A DNA stretch of 35,160 bases. It comes from Deltaproteobacteria bacterium (GTDB lineage: Bacteria; Myxococcota_A; UBA9160; PR03). This document shows positions 7,763-17,099 of this stretch, piece after piece (position 1 is the first letter of the stretch; the number at the start of each line of letters is the position of its first letter). The notes under the pieces are model-generated. The model was not told the DNA's origin. It worked only from the letters and a program-made list of their open reading frames with translations, and did not search any database. Location: assembly GCA_035063765.1 (NCBI GenBank), contig JAPSFT010000034.1, positions 1 through 35,160 on the forward strand, written 5' to 3'. Both the position numbers and the translations under genes were made by a program.

Positions 7763-8557
7763 CTACGCGCCCACCCGCCGCTGGTCCCAGGCGAGCCGCA
7801 CGAGCGCCGCCGCCACCAGCACGTAGCCCGCGAAGTAGGCGACGTCCGGCGCCCGCACGAGGCCCTCCGCGAAGGCCCCGAAGCGCAGGTGGAGCGAGAG
7901 CGGGTCGATCCAGGCCGCCGCGGCCTCGGGCAGGAACTGCGTGGTCCAGCGGAAGTCGTAGAGCACGAAGGCGATCGCGTAGGCGGAGATCGCTGCCAGC
8001 AGCTGGCTCTCGGTGAAGGCCGAGCAGACCAGGCCGATCGAGGCCAGGGCGATCCCGAGGCCGAGCATCCCCGCGTAGACCGCGAAGAGGTGCGGGAGCC
8101 CGAGGCCGGAGCGCACGATCGAGGTGGCCGGGTACACGAAGGAGAGGGCCATCAGGAGCGCCACGAAGCCGTAGGTGGCGAGGAGCTTCCCGGCCACGAT
8201 CTCGCCCGGCGTGAGCCGCGTGGTGCCGAGCAGCTCGTCGGTGCCGCGCGCGCGCTCCTCGGCGAAGACCCGCATCGTGACGAGCGGCACGAGCCCGATC
8301 AGGGTGAGCGCCAGCGTCTCCATCACGGGCAGGAAGACCTGGTCGCGCAGGTTCACGTAGATCGGCACGGTGTCGGTCGTGAAGCCGCCCATCGTGTCGC
8401 TCGAGTAGAGGAACAGGATCTGGTTGTAGACGCGCAGGTGGTCGAAGAAGAGCAGGGCGGTGACGAGCGCCACGCCCGCGAGCGTGAGCCAGGCGAGCGG
8501 CGAGCCGAACAGGACCGCCAGCTCCTTGCGCACGAGCGCGGCCAGCCGGGTGCTCAC
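7763..8557 (-). CDS. ABC-2 type permease, GldF-like
   Basis: A 264-residue integral membrane protein with six predicted helices: one near residues 20-42 and the rest spread from about 95 to 255. The first periplasmic loop is long. The stretch RVFAEERARGTDELLGTTRLTPGEIVAGKL is typical of ABC-2 permeases of the GldF/NosY type, where the coupling helix meets the ATPase. The gene starts with GTG at 8557, overlapping the ATPase stop by 4 bp (GTGA), and its stop abuts the next ATG. Two copies would pair with two ATPase subunits. Confidence 0.88.
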   Translation of the reverse strand: MSTRLAALVRKELAVLFGSPLAWLTLAGVALVTALLFFDHLRVYNQILFLYSSDTMGGFTTDTVPIYVNLRDQVFLPVMETLALTLIGLVPLVTMRVFAEERARGTDELLGTTRLTPGEIVAGKLLATYGFVALLMALSFVYPATSIVRSGLGLPHLFAVYAGMLGLGIALASIGLVCSAFTESQLLAAISAYAIAFVLYDFRWTTQFLPEAAAAWIDPLSLHLRFGAFAEGLVRAPDVAYFAGYVLVAAALVRLAWDQRRVGA

Positions 8558-9288
8558 GCCCGCGCCTCGGGCGCGAAGAGCGCGAGCGGGTCGGGCCCGC
8601 CCAGGATCTCGCCGGGGGGGCCTTGCGCCACCACGCGGCCCGCCGCCAGCACCGCGACGCGGTCGCAGAGCGCGCGCGCCTCGGCGAGGTCGTGGGTGCA
8701 GACGAGCAGCGTGCGGCGGCCGGCCGCGGCCCGCAGGAGCCGGCGCACCTCCTCCTGCTGGAGCGGATCGAGCCCGCTCGTGGGCTCGTCGACCACCAGC
8801 AGCGGCGGGTCGTGCAGGAAGGCCTGGGCGAGCGAGACGCGCTGCTGGAAGCCCTTCGAGAGGTTCCCGACGAGCCGGCCGGCGACCGCCTCGAGGCCGA
8901 GCGCCGCGAGCGTGCGCTCCACGGCGGTGTCGCGCGTGGCGCCCGCGAGCCCCCGCGCACCGGCCACGAAGCGCAGGAAGCCCTGCACGCGCAGGTCGGG
9001 GTAGAGGCGCGAGGTCTCGGGCACGAAGCCGAGCCGCGCGTGCACCGCGTCGGGGTCCTCGGCCGGCGAGCGGCCGTCGACGCGTACCGTGCCGCTCGTG
9101 GGCAGCAGCCAGCCCGTCAGGCAGCGGATGAAGGTGGTCTTGCCGGCGCCGTTGGCCCCGAGCAGGCCGAAGGCCTCGCCCGGCGCGATCCGCAGGTCCA
9201 CGCCGGCCAGGGCCTCGCGGGCGCCGAAGCGGCGCACGAGGCCCTCGGCCTCGATCGGGACTCCCTGGCGCGGCGCGGCGGCGGTCAC
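8554..9288 (-). CDS. ABC transporter ATPase, GldA/CcmA type
   Basis: A 244-residue nucleotide-binding subunit. Walker A is GANGAGKTTF, the signature is the degenerate LSKGFQQRVSLAQA, and Walker B with the D-loop is LLVVDEPTSGLDP, followed by the switch His in CTHDLAEA. The start is GTG at 9288, 10 bp after the stop of aroA, with no clear ribosome site, so it depends on aroA transcription and perhaps on coupling. The ATPase, permease and auxiliary order gives a complete exporter. The SKGFQQR form of the signature is frequent in the multidrug/gliding-type ABC-2 branch. Confidence 0.93.
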   Translation of the reverse strand: MTAAAPRQGVPIEAEGLVRRFGAREALAGVDLRIAPGEAFGLLGANGAGKTTFIRCLTGWLLPTSGTVRVDGRSPAEDPDAVHARLGFVPETSRLYPDLRVQGFLRFVAGARGLAGATRDTAVERTLAALGLEAVAGRLVGNLSKGFQQRVSLAQAFLHDPPLLVVDEPTSGLDPLQQEEVRRLLRAAAGRRTLLVCTHDLAEARALCDRVAVLAAGRVVAQGPPGEILGGPDPLALFAPEARA

Positions 9289-9298
9289 GGCGAGGGGA

Positions 9299-10591
9299 CT
9301 ATAGACGCGCGAGCGCGTCGAAATAGTCCGGCCAGGTCTTGGCCACGCAGCCCGGGTCGCGGATCACGACGCCCGGCACCCGCAGGCCGGCCAGCGCGAA
9401 GGACATGGCCATCCGGTGGTCGTCGTAGGTGTCGATCGCCGCGCCGTGCAGGGGGCCTGGCTCGATCGTGAGCCAGTCGGGCCCGGCGGTCGCGCGGGCC
9501 CCGAGCTTGGCGAGCTCGGCCTCGAGCGCGGCCAGGCGGTCGGTCTCCTTGATCCGCAGGTTCGCGACGTTGCGGATCCGGGTGGTGCCCTCGGCGAAGA
9601 GCGCCACCACGGCCAGCGCCAGCACCGCGTCGGGCAGCTCGTTCATGTCGGCGTCCACGGCGCGGAGGGGGCCGGCAGGACCGCGCACCGCCACCGCGTC
9701 GCCCTGCCGCGTGACCGTGCAGCCCATCCGCTCGAGGATCCCGAGCAGGCGGAAGTCCGCCTGCAGCGAGTCGGCCGGCACGCCCGGGACCCGCACCTCG
9801 CCCCCGGCGATCGCCGCCGCGGCGAAGGGATAGGCCGCGGCCGAGGCGTCGGGCTCGATCGCGAAGCGGCACGCCTGGTAGGGCCGGCCGGCCGCGACCC
9901 GGAGCGCGCGCCCGTCCGGCGCCCAGCCCGCGCGGGCCCCGAAGGCGCCCATCACCTGGAGGGTCAGGTCCACGTAGGGGCGCGAGACCACCACCCCCTC
10001 GACGGGCGCGAGCTCGACGTCGCGCCGCGCGTAGGGCGCCGCGAGCAGGACCGCCGTCACGAACTGGCTCGAGCGGCGCGCGTCGATCGCGGCCCGCCCG
10101 CCGGCCAGGCCGCCGCCCGCGACCCGCACCGGCGGGCAGCCGCCGGGGCCCAGGATCTCGACCGCGGCGCCGAGCGCCACGAGCGCGGCGGCGAGGTCGT
10201 CGATCGGGCGCTCGCGCATGCGCGGGGCGCCGTCGATCACGACCGGGCCCTCGGCGAGCGTGGCGGCCGCGGTCAGGAAGCGCGCGGTGGTGCCCGAGGC
10301 GCGCGCGTCGAGCGGCGCCGCGGGCGCGGCGAGCCGCCCGCCGCGGCCCGACACGTGCCAGGCGTCGCCCGCCACCGTGATCGGCACGCCGAGCGCGCCG
10401 AGCGCCACGCGCATCGCGTCGGTGTCGTCGCTCGCGAGGGCGCCCGCGAGCGTGCTCTCGCCCGCGGCCAGCGCCGCGCACACGGCCGCGCGGTTGGTGA
10501 TGCTCTTCGAGCCCGGCACCCGCACGGTCGCGTCGAGCGGGCCGCGCGGCCGGATCGCGAGCTCCGCCGGAAGGCGGCCTGCTCCGCTCAC
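9299..10591 (-). CDS. aroA: 3-phosphoshikimate 1-carboxyvinyltransferase (EPSP synthase)
   Basis: A 430-residue EPSP synthase that joins shikimate-3-phosphate and phosphoenolpyruvate in the sixth step of chorismate synthesis, in the cytosol. The substrate-binding VPGSKSITNRA (K29, S30, R34) is at the N-terminus. The C-terminal RDPGCVAKTWPDYFDAL corresponds to the conserved CVxKTxPxF end. The GTG at 10591 gives the family's usual length. A longer open frame to 10846 shows no homology and would run into the serA start region. The GTG overlaps the stop (GTGA) of an 11-codon leader frame with a good ribosome site. Three exporter genes follow on the same strand. Confidence 0.95.
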   Translation of the reverse strand: MSGAGRLPAELAIRPRGPLDATVRVPGSKSITNRAAVCAALAAGESTLAGALASDDTDAMRVALGALGVPITVAGDAWHVSGRGGRLAAPAAPLDARASGTTARFLTAAATLAEGPVVIDGAPRMRERPIDDLAAALVALGAAVEILGPGGCPPVRVAGGGLAGGRAAIDARRSSQFVTAVLLAAPYARRDVELAPVEGVVVSRPYVDLTLQVMGAFGARAGWAPDGRALRVAAGRPYQACRFAIEPDASAAAYPFAAAAIAGGEVRVPGVPADSLQADFRLLGILERMGCTVTRQGDAVAVRGPAGPLRAVDADMNELPDAVLALAVVALFAEGTTRIRNVANLRIKETDRLAALEAELAKLGARATAGPDWLTIEPGPLHGAAIDTYDDHRMAMSFALAGLRVPGVVIRDPGCVAKTWPDYFDALARL

Positions 10592-10623
10592 CGGGCCTGC
10601 CCGCCCCGCCGTGCTCCGCTCAT
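10588..10623 (-). CDS. Possible 11-residue leader peptide coupled to aroA
   Basis: ATG at 10623 is preceded at seven bases by a strong ribosome site (GGAGGGGG, 10638-10631). It opens an 11-codon frame, MSGARRGGQAR, whose TGA overlaps the aroA GTG as GTGA. The aroA start itself has no good ribosome site, so translation of the short frame may deliver ribosomes to aroA. The peptide has no run of aromatic codons, so classical attenuation is not indicated. A genuine start with a one-base sequence error is the alternative. Confidence 0.4.
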   Translation of the reverse strand: MSGARRGGQAR

Positions 10624-10676
10624 CGTCGTGCCCCCTCCGATCGGCGACGCCCAACCTAGCGAAGCGCGCGCGAGCG

Positions 10677-10705
10677 TTGACAACCCCCGGGCCGGCCGGG
10701 ATACT
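10677..10705 (+). promoter_or_regulatory. Probable promoter of the serA-purA-mla operon
   Basis: TTGACA (10677-10682, full consensus) is followed after 17 bp by GATACT (10700-10705, four of six). Transcription would start near 10712, leaving a leader of about 130 nt before the serA ATG. The -35 lies in GTTGACAAC, a near-palindrome, so the minus strand shows TTGTCA at the same place, possibly for aroA. The rest of the 253-bp divergent gap shows no gene other than the short aroA leader frame. Confidence 0.6.
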
Positions 10706-10844
10706 CCTCGCGCTTCGGGGCTTTCCGCTTCGATCCCGCGGATTTACGGCCCCCCGTCCCACCCCGGTCGTCGCGCTCTCGCCGGCTTCGTCGAGGGGGC
10801 GCGCGCGTCCCGCGGGCGGGCCCATGTGCGCCGGAGGGAGAGGC

Positions 10845-12425
10845 ATGGCCAGGGTGCTCGTCAGCGACTCGCTGGCGCCGCAGGGGCTCGAGATCCTCGA
10901 GCAGGCGCGCGGGATCGAGGTCGACTACGCCCCCGGCCTGGCGCCCGCCGACCTGCTCGAGCGGATCCGCGACGCCGAGGGCCTCGTGATCCGCAGCGGC
11001 ACGCGGGTGACCCGCGAGGTCCTGGCGCGCGCCGAGAAGCTGCGCGTGATCGGGCGCGCCGGGATCGGCGTCGACAACGTCGACGTGCCGGCCGCGACCG
11101 AGCGCGGCGTGGTGGTCGTGAACACGCCCTCGGGCAACAACGTGACCACCGCCGAGCACGCCATCGCGCTCCTGGTCGCGCTCGCCCGCCACATCCCGCA
11201 GGCCTCGGCCTCGATGAAGGCGGGCAAGTGGGAGAAGAACGCCTTCACGGGCATGGAGCTCGCGAACCGCACGCTCGGGGTGATCGGGCTCGGCAACATC
11301 GGGCGCGTGGTGGCCCAGATCGCGCAGGGGATCGGCATGCGGGTGGTCGCCTACGACCCGCACCTGCCCGAGGAGGTCGCCTCGAAGCTCGACGTCGAGC
11401 TCCTGCCGCTCGACGAGCTCTTCGCGCGCGCGGACGCGCTCACCGTGCACGTGCCGAAGACCAAGGACACCACCGGCCTGCTCGACGCCCGGGCCTTCGC
11501 GAAGTGCCGGAAGGGCGTGCTGGTGGTGAACGCGGCGCGCGGCGGGATCGTCGACGAGAAGGCGCTGCTGGCGGCGCTCGAGAGCGGCCAGGTGGGCGGC
11601 GCCGCGCTCGACGTCTTCGTGACCGAGCCGCCGGCCCCGCAGGACCCGCTGGTGGCCCACCCGCGCGTGATCTGCACGCCGCACCTCGGCGCCTCCACCG
11701 AGCAGGCCCAGCTCAACGTCGCGATCCAGGTGGCCGAGCAGGTCCGTGACTACCTCGTGAACGGCGAGATCCGCAACGGCGTCAACGTCCCCTCGGTGTC
11801 GCCCGAGATCCTGTCGCAGATCCGGCCCTACCTCCTGCTGGGCGAGAAGCTCGGCCGCTTCCAGGGCCAGCTCTGCCCGGGCAAGATCGACGAGATCGAG
11901 ATCGAGTACGCCGGCGACGTGGCGGAGCTGCGCGTGGCGCCGATCACGATCGCGGTGCTGAAGGGCCTGCTCGAGAAGGTCACCGAGCGCGTCAACATGG
12001 TGAACGCGCCGGTGGTCGCCCGCGAGCACGGGATCAAGGTGATCGAGTCGAAGTCGAGCCGCTCGACCGACTACGCGAGCACCGTGACGACCCGCGTGCG
12101 CGGCTGCGTGGACCGGCGCATCGCCGGCGCCGTCTTCCACGGCGTCCAGCCCCGCATCGTGCGCCTCGACGACTTCATCCTGGAGGCGATTCCGGAGGGC
12201 TTCGCGCTGCTCCTGCACAACCACGACCGGCCGGGCGTGGTGGGCGCGGTGGGCACGATCCTCGGCGAGGAGCGGGTCAACATCTCGCGCATGCAGCTCG
12301 CGCTCCAGCGCGAGCGCGGCGAGGCGGCCATGCTGGTGAACGTGGACGCGCGCCCGGCGGAGTCGGTGATGGAGCGGCTGCGCAACCTGCCGCACGTGAT
12401 CTCCGCCGTGCTCGTGGAGTTCTAG
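10845..12425 (+). CDS. serA: D-3-phosphoglycerate dehydrogenase
   Basis: A 526-residue long-form enzyme that oxidises 3-phosphoglycerate with NAD+ in the first committed step of serine synthesis. The nucleotide-binding GVIGLGNIGRVV starts near residue 145. The conserved NAARGGIVDE and the catalytic HLGAST (H280) are present. An intervening domain follows, then a C-terminal ACT domain (about 452-526, starting FALLLHNHDRPGVVG) that usually binds serine for feedback control. The ATG at 10845 has GGAGGGAG upstream; the frame is open further upstream but without homology. purA follows after 2 bp, so the two are co-transcribed, an arrangement seen in deltaproteobacteria. Confidence 0.96.
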   Translation: MARVLVSDSLAPQGLEILEQARGIEVDYAPGLAPADLLERIRDAEGLVIRSGTRVTREVLARAEKLRVIGRAGIGVDNVDVPAATERGVVVVNTPSGNNVTTAEHAIALLVALARHIPQASASMKAGKWEKNAFTGMELANRTLGVIGLGNIGRVVAQIAQGIGMRVVAYDPHLPEEVASKLDVELLPLDELFARADALTVHVPKTKDTTGLLDARAFAKCRKGVLVVNAARGGIVDEKALLAALESGQVGGAALDVFVTEPPAPQDPLVAHPRVICTPHLGASTEQAQLNVAIQVAEQVRDYLVNGEIRNGVNVPSVSPEILSQIRPYLLLGEKLGRFQGQLCPGKIDEIEIEYAGDVAELRVAPITIAVLKGLLEKVTERVNMVNAPVVAREHGIKVIESKSSRSTDYASTVTTRVRGCVDRRIAGAVFHGVQPRIVRLDDFILEAIPEGFALLLHNHDRPGVVGAVGTILGEERVNISRMQLALQRERGEAAMLVNVDARPAESVMERLRNLPHVISAVLVEF

Positions 12426-12427
12426 CC

Positions 12428-13726
<1,299 letters not shown>

Positions 13727-13732
13727 CGCGCC

Positions 13733-14488
13733 TTGCAGGTCGAGGCGCGCGATCTCCACTTCGCTCGCGGCGACCGCCGGATCTTCCGCGGGCTGAGCTG
13801 CGCGTTCCCGCGCGGGAAGATCAGCGTGGTCGCGGCGGCGAGCGGCGGGGGCAAGACCACGCTCCTGCGCATGATCGCCTGCCTGCTCCAGCCCGACCGC
13901 GGGAGCCTCGTGGTGGACGGCACGCAGGACCTGGCCCGGCTCGGGCGCGAGGAGGTGGTGCGCTACCGCCGGCGGGTCGGGATGCTGTTCCAGTTCGGCG
14001 CGCTCCTCGATACCTTCACGCTCTACGACAACGTGGCGCTCCCGCTGCGCGAGCACAGCGAGCTCGGCGAGGACGAGATCCACGGCGAGGTGCGGCGCGT
14101 GTTCGAGGCGGTCGGCCTGGAGGGCGTCGACCACCTGCTGCCCGGCGAGCTGTCGGGCGGCATGGTGAAGCGGGCGGGCCTGGCGCGCGCGCTCATCGAG
14201 AAGCCCGAGCTGCTGCTCTGCGACGAGCCCTTCTCGGGGCTCGATCCCCCGACCGTGCGGCGCGTCGAGGAGCTGCTCGTGGCCGTGAACCGCCGCTTCG
14301 GCGCCACCCTCGTCGTCACCTCGCACCACCCGCAGTCGACGCTGCGCATCGCCGACCACCTGGTGATGATCGGGGAGGGCGCCGCGGTGGAGGGCGAGCC
14401 GCGCGAGCTGATGCGCCGCGACGCCGGAGCGGCCGAGTTCTTCCTCGACGCGCTGCCTCCCCCGGCGTCCGGGGCCGCGGCGCGATGA
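13733..14488 (+). CDS. mlaF: MlaF-like ATPase of the phospholipid ABC transporter
   Basis: A 251-residue ABC ATPase of the Mla/Mce branch, which powers phospholipid movement between inner membrane and periplasm. The signature reads ELSGGMVKRAGLARAL, close to the MlaF-type LSGGM..R..LARA, and Walker B is LLLCDEPFSGLDP. Walker A is AAASGGGKTT, with Ala35 where most ABC proteins have the first Gly. The start is TTG at 13733, six bases after purA. The gene overlaps mlaE by 4 bp (ATGA). Permease, MCE protein, MlaA and MlaC genes follow directly, which fixes the assignment. No STAS partner (mlaB) is present nearby. Confidence 0.92.
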   Translation: MQVEARDLHFARGDRRIFRGLSCAFPRGKISVVAAASGGGKTTLLRMIACLLQPDRGSLVVDGTQDLARLGREEVVRYRRRVGMLFQFGALLDTFTLYDNVALPLREHSELGEDEIHGEVRRVFEAVGLEGVDHLLPGELSGGMVKRAGLARALIEKPELLLCDEPFSGLDPPTVRRVEELLVAVNRRFGATLVVTSHHPQSTLRIADHLVMIGEGAAVEGEPRELMRRDAGAAEFFLDALPPPASGAAAR

Positions 14489-15267
14489 GCCCCGCCGGCC
14501 CCGTGCGCGCGCTCGGCGCCCTGGTCCTGCGCTCGCTGCGCGGGCTCGGCCGCTTCGCGCTCTTCACGGCCTCGGTGCTGCGCGCCGGCAGCCGCCCCCC
14601 GCTGCGCCTGCGCCGCCTCGTCGGCGAGATCTACGACGCCGGGGTGCTGTCGCTCCTGATCGTCTGCGTCTCGGGCTTCGCCGTGGGCATGGTGCTGGGG
14701 CTCCAGGGCCACAACACGCTCTCGCGCTTCGGCGCCGAGGAGAGCCTCGGCGCGGTGGTCGGCCTGTCGCTGATCCGCGAGCTCGGGCCGGTGCTCACCT
14801 CGCTCCTGGTGGCGGGCCGCGCGGGCTCGGCGATGGCGGCCGAGATCGCGGCCATGGGCGTCACCGAGCAGCTCGACGGCCTGCGCATGATGTCGGTCGA
14901 CCCGCTCGACTTCGTGGTGGCGCCCAAGGCCTTCGGCATGATCGTCGCGATGCCGCTGCTCTCGACCCTCTTCGTGGTCTTCGGGATCCTCGGCGGCTGG
15001 ACGGTCGGGGTGGCGCTGCTCGGGGGCGACCCGGGCTCGTACCTCTCGACGCTCGAGCAGGCGGTCGCGTTCCGGGAGGACGTGGTCGGGGGCATCCTGA
15101 AGGGCGTGGTCTTCGGCCTGCTGGTGGGCTTCGTGGCCACCTTCCGGGGCTACACCGCACGGACCACGACGGCCGGCGTCAGCGCGGCCGCGACCTCGAC
15201 CGTGGTGATCGCCTCGGTGGCGACGCTCATCTTCGACTACTTCATCACGGCGCTCTGGGGGTACTGA
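14485..15267 (+). CDS. mlaE: MlaE-like phospholipid transporter permease
   Basis: A 260-residue inner-membrane permease of the MlaE family. The diagnostic block runs from about residue 50 to 145: DAGVLSLLIVCVSGFAVGMV, then SLIRELGPVLTSLLVAGRAG with SAMAAEIAAMGVTEQLDGL. Five to six helices follow the family pattern. It overlaps mlaF by 4 bp and is followed after 3 bp by mlaD. With MlaF and MlaD it would form the inner-membrane complex. Confidence 0.95.
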   Translation: MSPAGPVRALGALVLRSLRGLGRFALFTASVLRAGSRPPLRLRRLVGEIYDAGVLSLLIVCVSGFAVGMVLGLQGHNTLSRFGAEESLGAVVGLSLIRELGPVLTSLLVAGRAGSAMAAEIAAMGVTEQLDGLRMMSVDPLDFVVAPKAFGMIVAMPLLSTLFVVFGILGGWTVGVALLGGDPGSYLSTLEQAVAFREDVVGGILKGVVFGLLVGFVATFRGYTARTTTAGVSAAATSTVVIASVATLIFDYFITALWGY

Positions 15268-15270
15268 AGG

Positions 15271-15732
15271 ATGCGCGAGTCACCGGCAAGGGAGCTGTGG
15301 GTCGGCCTGTTCGTGCTGGCCGGGCTGGCGGCGTTGGCCTGGCTGTCGTTCTCGGTGGGCGGGGTGGAATCCCTGCGCGCCGGCGGCCTCCAGCTCACCG
15401 CGACCTTCGACGAGATCGGCGGGCTCAAGAAGCGCGCCCAGGTGGTGATCAGCGGCGTCCGGGTCGGACAGGTCAAGTCGATCGACCTGTCGGACGATTT
15501 CCGGGCGCGGGTCACGCTCGACGTCGACGCGGCGCTAGCGTTGCCGGCCGACACCTCGGCGTCGATCCTGACCTCGGGGGTGCTCGGCGACCAGTACATC
15601 GCGCTCGAGCCGGGCGGAGACCCGGAGACGCTGCACTCCGGGGAGCAGATCTCGTTCACGCAGAGCGCGGTGATCCTCGAGCGGCTGATCGGCAAGCTGA
15701 TCCAGAATCTCGGCTCGGGCTCGAAGGAGTAG
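15271..15732 (+). CDS. mlaD: MlaD-like MCE-domain protein
   Basis: A 153-residue periplasmic, inner-membrane-anchored protein. One N-terminal helix (about 8-27, ELWVGLFVLAGLAALAWLSF) is followed by a single MCE domain with LTATFDEIGGLKKRAQVVISGVRVGQV in its first half and GVLGDQYIALEPG near the end. Single-MCE proteins form hexameric rings on MlaE and receive lipid from MlaC. The length matches short MlaD proteins. The Thr/Ser-rich start of the domain is normal. Confidence 0.94.
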   Translation: MRESPARELWVGLFVLAGLAALAWLSFSVGGVESLRAGGLQLTATFDEIGGLKKRAQVVISGVRVGQVKSIDLSDDFRARVTLDVDAALALPADTSASILTSGVLGDQYIALEPGGDPETLHSGEQISFTQSAVILERLIGKLIQNLGSGSKE

Positions 15733-15734
15733 GC

Positions 15735-16469
15735 ATGGGGGGACGGAGCTCGCTCGCGTGTGGGCTGCTGGTGGCGGCTGCGTTGGGTGCCGGCTGCGCG
15801 AAGGGGCCCGCCGAGGATCCCTGGCAGGCCTGGAACCGTCCGGTGTTCCGCGTGAACGACGCCGCCGACCAGTGGGTCCTGCGCCCGATCGCACGGGGCT
15901 GGAGCTTCGTAACCTTCGAGGAGCTGCGCGACTCCGTGCGGCGCTTCTTCTTCAACCTCGCCTTCCCCTCGCGCTTCGTGAGCAGCGTGGGGCAGGGCGA
16001 GGGCCTGAAGGCGGCCGACGAGGTGGGGCGCTTCCTGGTCAACAGCACGGTCGGGATCGCCGGGCTCTTCGACCCCGCCACCCACTTCGGCTTCCCGCGC
16101 CACGACGAGGACCTGGGCCAGATGTTCGGGCGCTGGGGGATCCCGCCGGGCCCCTACCTGGTGCTGCCCGTGCTCGGCCCCTCGAGCCCGCGCGACGCGG
16201 TGGGCACCGGGCTCGACCTGCTCCTGAACCCCCTCCTGTGGGTCGACGTCCCGGTCTACGGGCTCGGGGTCCTCAACGCCGTCAACAGCCGCGCGCTCGC
16301 CGACGACGAGATCCAGCGCGCGCGCGCGACGGCCCTCGACTTCTACGTCTTCGTGCGCGATGCCTACGTCCAGAACCGCGCGGCCGCCGTCGCCGACCGG
16401 GAGCAGGCCTCGCCGGCCAAGGGCGCCGGCCCCTACGACGACCTGTACGATCTGCCCGACGAGGAGTGA
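15735..16469 (+). CDS. mlaA: MlaA (VacJ)-like outer-membrane lipoprotein
   Basis: A 244-residue VacJ/MlaA family lipoprotein that removes misplaced phospholipid from the outer leaflet of the outer membrane. The signal peptide ends in LGAGC, with C21 as the lipidation site (position -3 is Gly, somewhat unusual). The family motifs DPWQAWNRPVFRVNDAAD, NSTVGIAGLFDPA and FPRHDEDLGQMFGRWGIPPGPYLVLPVLGPS are complete. The ATG lies 2 bp after mlaD. Including mlaA in the same operon as the inner-membrane complex differs from the separate vacJ locus of E. coli but is common elsewhere. Confidence 0.95.
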   Translation: MGGRSSLACGLLVAAALGAGCAKGPAEDPWQAWNRPVFRVNDAADQWVLRPIARGWSFVTFEELRDSVRRFFFNLAFPSRFVSSVGQGEGLKAADEVGRFLVNSTVGIAGLFDPATHFGFPRHDEDLGQMFGRWGIPPGPYLVLPVLGPSSPRDAVGTGLDLLLNPLLWVDVPVYGLGVLNAVNSRALADDEIQRARATALDFYVFVRDAYVQNRAAAVADREQASPAKGAGPYDDLYDLPDEE

Positions 16470-16474
16470 GCCCG

Positions 16475-17098
16475 ATGCGCCGTGTCCTGCTTCCCGCCGT
16501 CGCCGCCGCCGTCCTGCTCGGCGCATCGGTGCTCGCCCGGGCCGCCGTGGCGCCGGCCGAGGAGGAGGCGCGCCGCTTCGTCCAGCAGACCATCGACGAC
16601 GTGCTGGGCGTGCTCCACGACTCGTCCCTGACGCTCGACCAGAAGAAGGACCGCGTGGAGGCGATCGCCTACGAGCGCTTCGACTTCGAGCTGATCTGCC
16701 GCTTCGTCCTGGCCCGGAACTGGAACACGATGAGCGAGCAGCAGCAGCACGATTTCGTCGACGCCTTCAAGAAGCACCTCTCCGCCACCTATCGCGACAC
16801 CCTCGACAGCTTCAGCGACGAGAAGATCCTCGTCGACGGCTCGCAGCCCGAGGCGCGCGGCGACGTCACCGTGAAGACGATCGTCCGCCAGGGCAGCGGC
16901 GATACCCGGGTCGACTACCGCCTGCGCAAGACCGACGCCGGCTGGCGCGGCATCGACGTCATCATCGAGGGCGTCTCGCTGGTCCAGAACTTCCGCACCC
17001 AGTGCCAGGAGATCATCAGCGCCGAGGGGGCCGACGCGCTGATCCAGAAGCTCCGCGACAAGCAGATCCAGCTCGATCCCAAGGTCGAGAAGGGCTGA
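16475..17098 (+). CDS. mlaC: MlaC-like periplasmic phospholipid-binding protein
   Basis: A 207-residue protein of the MlaC (Ttg2D) family that shuttles phospholipid across the periplasm. A signal peptide covers about residues 1-24 (ends near ARAAVA). The mature part has the family pattern: YERFDFELICRFVLARNWN, then SEQQQHDFVDAFKKHL, and near the end WRGIDVIIEGVSLVQNFRTQ. The ATG lies 5 bp after mlaA. Together with the preceding genes this makes a complete MlaFEDAC set. Confidence 0.95.
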   Translation: MRRVLLPAVAAAVLLGASVLARAAVAPAEEEARRFVQQTIDDVLGVLHDSSLTLDQKKDRVEAIAYERFDFELICRFVLARNWNTMSEQQQHDFVDAFKKHLSATYRDTLDSFSDEKILVDGSQPEARGDVTVKTIVRQGSGDTRVDYRLRKTDAGWRGIDVIIEGVSLVQNFRTQCQEIISAEGADALIQKLRDKQIQLDPKVEKG

Positions 17099-17099
17099 G

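Noticed and set aside
5994-8960. 988-codon minus-strand open frame across the lyase end and the ABC genes
   Set aside because: It is out of frame with three recognisable ABC exporter genes and has shadow composition.
6242-9288. Calling the ABC set a gliding-motility system
   Set aside because: The GldA/F/G-type families occur in many non-gliding bacteria, and no other gld gene is in the window.
10592-10846. N-terminal extension of aroA to the ATG at 10846
   Set aside because: The extra 85 residues are Arg/Gly/Pro-rich without homology, and the frame would cover the serA promoter and start.
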